Positions 4,945-7,514 of a DNA stretch of 7,514 nt are shown in pieces. The DNA is from Chloroflexota bacterium. Lineage in GTDB: Bacteria; Chloroflexota; Anaerolineae; Aggregatilineales; Aggregatilineaceae. The notes beneath the pieces were generated by a model. It made no database searches. It was not told the DNA's origin and was given only the letters and a program-made list of their open reading frames with translations. The stretch spans positions 1 to 7,514 of the forward strand of contig JACRBK010000022.1 of NCBI GenBank assembly GCA_016234525.1. Direction: 5' to 3'. How positions within the stretch are numbered: the first letter of the stretch is position 1; each line of letters begins with the position of its first letter. The translations under genes and the position numbers were made by a program.

Positions 4945-6366
4945 TTAGAACCCCTGGTAGACAAACGGGGGAGAGGTATCTACGGTGGTGGCGACCAGGA
5001 TCGCCAGAATCGCCAGCGCCAATAAGGTCGCCTGGGCCAACTGGGGCCAGCGCAGGAAGATCAACTCATCATCGCGCCTGGTTTGCACCCAGTCGAGCCA
5101 TAAGGCTGGCACCAGCAGCAGTGCCAGCCGCACCGTGGGATGCGCCCAGTCGGACAAATTGGTCATGGCGCGCACAAAGTCTAGCGTTATTCGCCCCCCC
5201 ATGCGAAAGGGAATCCAGGCCAGCAGCACCGCGCCGAACACCAGCACCATCGAGATCGCCTGCCGCCATTTGGGTTGGCGTTGTAGAGGCAGGGCAGGGC
5301 GCAGCAGCGACCACACCCGCTCGACAATCAAATAGAATCCGTGCAGCCCGCCCCAGATGATGAATCCCCAGCCGACGCCGTGCCACAGGCCGCTGATGAG
5401 CATGGTGAGCATGGGCGGGATCAAAATGTTGGGGATGTTCATCCGGCTGGGGTTGCGGCGCAGCAGGGCGCGGCTGGTCGGAAAATAAATATAGTCACGC
5501 AGCCACTGCGAAAGCGTGATATGCCAGCGGTTCCAGAACTCGGTCAGGCTGCGCGAGAAATAGGGTGTGCGAAAGTTCGCCGCAAGTTCGATTCCAAACA
5601 GGCCGCTGACGCCGCGCGCGATGCTGGTATAACCCGCAAAATCGTTGTACAGCGCGAACGCATACGCCACCAGATAACCCGCCAGTTCTAGCGGGCTAAA
5701 CTCCGCCGGAGTCTGGAATACATTCTCCGGGATCAACGTAGTCAACAAATCCGCTATCACCAGTTTGCGCACCACGCCCACGACGATCAGCGTAAAACTG
5801 CGCGACAGACGGTCATTATCCACGATGCGCGGTTCAGCCAGCCGGGGCAAAAAGACACGGGCGCGTTCGATTGGCCCTGCGATCAGCTTGGGGAAGTAGG
5901 CCATATACAGCGCGAAATCAACTGGATCACGAGTCGGTTCAACCTGCCCCCGCGCCGCATCGATCAGGTAGGAGATCACCGCTACGATGTAAAATGACAT
6001 GCCCACCGGCAGCAGAATCTCCAGCCCGCCCGCGCCGGTAGAAAATCCCAGCCGCTCGACCAGATCGGAGAAATCAGCTTTGAAAAAATCGGCAAATTTA
6101 AAAAACGCCAGCGCTGCCACGTTGATCCCAATGCCCGCCCACATCCAGCGCCGCCGGGGTTGATCAGCACGCCGCACCCGGTGAGAGAGGGCGAAGTTGA
6201 TGGCGGTCAGCGCCGCTAGAATCAGGGTATAGGTGGGCGACCAGGTGAGATAAAACACATAGGAGGCGGCAAGCAGCAGGATATTCTGCGGACGGCGCGG
6301 CAGGGCATAATACAACGCCAGGGTGATCAGCACAAAACCGGCAAAACTCAGCGAGGTGATCGTCAT
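4945..6366 (-). CDS. AlgI/DltB-type MBOAT membrane O-acyltransferase
   Basis: A 473-residue polytopic membrane protein of normal length for the AlgI group, which takes acyl groups from a cytoplasmic donor and moves them to the outside for O-acylation of polysaccharides or wall polymers. Family motifs appear in order: LPVGMSFYIVAVISYLID (119-136), YFPKLIAGPIERAR (157-170), ALYNDFAGYTSIARG (238-252), NFRTPYFSRSLTEFWNRWHI (264-283) and ISGLWHGVGWGFIIWGGLHG (324-343). H329 in GLWHG is the expected catalytic histidine, and H282 in NRWHI is the other conserved histidine. Many AlgI proteins have YSDIA where this one has YTSIA (residues 246-250), so an Asp is replaced by Ser. The start ATG overlaps the stop of the preceding SGNH gene (ATGA, 6363-6366), so the two are translationally coupled. 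Acetyl is the usual group in AlgI-like systems, but the acyl group and target are not shown. Confidence 0.95.
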   Translation of the reverse strand: MTITSLSFAGFVLITLALYYALPRRPQNILLLAASYVFYLTWSPTYTLILAALTAINFALSHRVRRADQPRRRWMWAGIGINVAALAFFKFADFFKADFSDLVERLGFSTGAGGLEILLPVGMSFYIVAVISYLIDAARGQVEPTRDPVDFALYMAYFPKLIAGPIERARVFLPRLAEPRIVDNDRLSRSFTLIVVGVVRKLVIADLLTTLIPENVFQTPAEFSPLELAGYLVAYAFALYNDFAGYTSIARGVSGLFGIELAANFRTPYFSRSLTEFWNRWHITLSQWLRDYIYFPTSRALLRRNPSRMNIPNILIPPMLTMLISGLWHGVGWGFIIWGGLHGFYLIVERVWSLLRPALPLQRQPKWRQAISMVLVFGAVLLAWIPFRMGGRITLDFVRAMTNLSDWAHPTVRLALLLVPALWLDWVQTRRDDELIFLRWPQLAQATLLALAILAILVATTVDTSPPFVYQGF

Positions 6367-7415
6367 AGGTCCAGCCGCTCCTCATTGACTGCGGTGCCAA
6401 TTTGCTCGGCTAACCAGGCAGTAAAAAGATCCGCACCCGCCGGGTTGAGATGGCTCAAGTCTCTCCATTTATTGTTATCAAGACCCATCTCAACGAACGT
6501 CGTGGGCCAAAACAGAACCCCTTGCGCCTCTGCCCGGTCGGTAATCTCTTGAATGGTTTGCTCGTAGTCGATGTAGTCGTGTTCTTCGTCAAAAACCAGC
6601 GGGTGGACCGGCATTTCGACGATTATAACGGTTGTATCTGGCGGTTGATGAAAGGCCAGCATCTGCTCTAGTCGGCTGCGCCATACATCGGTCAAGGTAA
6701 AATTGGCGGTGTCAACAGTATCCTGTTGGTCCTGCTGGCTAAGAGGAATTTTTAGGATTCGGGTTTCGCGCGCATGGCCATGAAATAATGTGAGTTCTTC
6801 AAACGTGTTACGCCGACTACTGAGGCTGTTGTTTGGTGTCAGAATCCACCGGGCATACACCATGCCGTAACTCGCTGCTGCCGAATGATCGTACAGCCAG
6901 CCTGTGGCATTAAAATGACCTAAACGATACTGCGCCCAGGGGCTTTGAATGATTGGCTCAAAGCGAGAGCTGCGTCCCAGTCGGGGTGAAATTCCGAAGA
7001 TCAACAGCCGAGGATGGTAAGTCTGTAATAAAATCTCAGCCATCATCGGGCCAATATCCTCGCCTCCGCCATGTACTCCAAAATTGATACAGCGCAGGGT
7101 CTTATCTGTTTTGTGGTGATATTGTTCCTCAAATACCAGGGGGTTAATATCGCGAAAAGGCAATGAACTCCCTAAAAAAACGCAGTCAACAGAGGACTCG
7201 TTGTTCATCTGCTCAATTATCGCGAGTCGAACCTCGAGTTCTAAATGGACGATACCCACTGTCGGAGCGGCGGCTGGGGACTGGAAGGCGGGCAAGCGGA
7301 ACAGAATTTCGGCGGTGATGAGGACGGCGATCACCATCATCAGCGCCAGCACCACTGGTCGCCCAAACGGAGCCGTGAGACGCAGTGTTTTATTCTGATA
7401 GAGAGTTTTAAGCAT
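6363..7415 (-). CDS. Membrane-anchored SGNH-hydrolase-like protein, partner of the MBOAT protein
   Basis: A 350-residue protein with a basic N-terminus, one membrane segment (about 20-40) and a large exported domain. Catalytic-type motifs of the SGNH/DltD/AlgJ-like group are visible: VFLGSSLPFRDINP with probable nucleophile S84, CINFGVHGGG (109-118) as the second block, and WRDLSHLNPAGADLF (317-331) supplying the D319-x-x-H322 pair. In MBOAT systems such proteins (DltD, AlgJ, AlgX, PatB are the known analogues) complete acyl transfer to, or editing of, the glycan on the outer side. This one is first in the operon and its stop overlaps the MBOAT start by four bases, so equal production of both is likely. 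The start is fixed: a stop codon lies four codons upstream in frame. The ribosome binding site is poor (only ACAGG about 9 bases away), which could limit output. The exact family is not named; the SGNH call rests on the motifs and the neighbour. Confidence 0.85.
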   Translation of the reverse strand: MLKTLYQNKTLRLTAPFGRPVVLALMMVIAVLITAEILFRLPAFQSPAAAPTVGIVHLELEVRLAIIEQMNNESSVDCVFLGSSLPFRDINPLVFEEQYHHKTDKTLRCINFGVHGGGEDIGPMMAEILLQTYHPRLLIFGISPRLGRSSRFEPIIQSPWAQYRLGHFNATGWLYDHSAAASYGMVYARWILTPNNSLSSRRNTFEELTLFHGHARETRILKIPLSQQDQQDTVDTANFTLTDVWRSRLEQMLAFHQPPDTTVIIVEMPVHPLVFDEEHDYIDYEQTIQEITDRAEAQGVLFWPTTFVEMGLDNNKWRDLSHLNPAGADLFTAWLAEQIGTAVNEERLDL

Positions 7416-7452
7416 GGGTTTTGCCTGTTATGGACGGTAGAGCGTAAGGCGA

Positions 7453-7481
7453 TTTATACTGCGCAGGCAGCAGCACCGCAA
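7453..7481 (-). promoter_or_regulatory. Candidate promoter of the SGNH-MBOAT operon
   Basis: On the minus strand TTGCGG (7481-7476) and TATAAA (7458-7453) are separated by 17 bases. Transcription would start near 7446, giving a leader of about 31 bases. The second copy of the 14-base repeat overlaps the -10, with its CTGCGCAG palindrome in the spacer, where a repressor would block RNA polymerase. Confidence 0.5.
7454..7467. repeat. 14-base repeat TTATACTGCGCAGG, copy 2
   Basis: This is identical to 1809-1822 in sequence and orientation. It overlaps the -10 region of the SGNH-MBOAT operon promoter. The flanks differ between the copies: the left flank GCAGT arm of copy 1 is not present here. 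Confidence 0.5.
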
Positions 7482-7514
7482 ATCATACGCTGTCCCCTCT
7501 CCGATCCATTTGGA

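Noticed and set aside
4911..5360. A 149-residue plus-strand frame across the MBOAT 3' end
   Set aside because: It is antisense to a confidently identified enzyme, and its composition (Pro, Arg, Ser-rich) is typical of a shadow frame.
556..6940. Further ATACTGCGC or GTACTGCGC matches near 556, 610 and 6930 as extra copies of the 14-base repeat
   Set aside because: They share only 7-9 bases and lie inside genes; two of them encode Ala-Gln-Tyr in the membrane protein, so codon use explains them.

Overview
The window looks like a chromosomal piece of a free-living bacterium, most likely from the phylum Chloroflexota (Anaerolineae-like). That assignment is an inference from protein style: an MBOAT acyltransferase with an ALYNDFAGYTSIARG-type motif, secreted proteins with SH3-like tails, and a multi-pass protein carrying an exported glycosidase-like domain. 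No rRNA or other taxonomic marker is present. There are no tRNA or rRNA genes, no CRISPR array and no insertion sequence in the window.

Layout. Positions 1-1562 (minus) hold the first 520 codons of a protein that runs off the left edge: five membrane segments followed by an exported domain with TIM-barrel, clan GH-A-like features. Positions 1563-1865 are a divergent control region with three short inverted repeats. Positions 1866-2599 (plus) hold a two-gene toxin-antitoxin module: an AF2212/DUF104-type antitoxin overlapping a VapC-like PIN-domain toxin by one base. Everything from 2662 to 7415 lies on the minus strand. In transcription order this part has a two-gene operon with an SGNH-type membrane-anchored esterase/acyltransferase-like protein (7415-6363) and an AlgI/DltB-type MBOAT O-acyltransferase (6366-4945), joined by an ATGA overlap. 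Next come a secreted two-domain protein with an SH3-like C-terminus (4703-3972) and a short-chain-type acyl-CoA dehydrogenase (3834-2662). Strong or long hairpins lie downstream of the MBOAT gene and of the secreted-protein gene, which suggests that these are separate transcripts.

How the genes fit together. The MBOAT-SGNH pair matches the general design of polysaccharide O-acylation systems: the MBOAT protein moves an acyl group across the membrane, and the SGNH protein works on the outer face on a glycan. The glycosidase-like membrane protein and the SH3-like secreted protein also act outside the cytoplasm, so the window leans toward cell-envelope or exopolysaccharide functions, though a direct link between them is not shown. 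The acyl-CoA dehydrogenase is ordinary fatty-acyl metabolism, and the toxin-antitoxin pair is an accessory insertion-type module. The most notable items are the large window-edge protein, a 14-base sequence shared by two intergenic regions where it overlaps -10-like sequences, and two downstream hairpins that share a CCCCTTT(T)CC arm and have no U tract.
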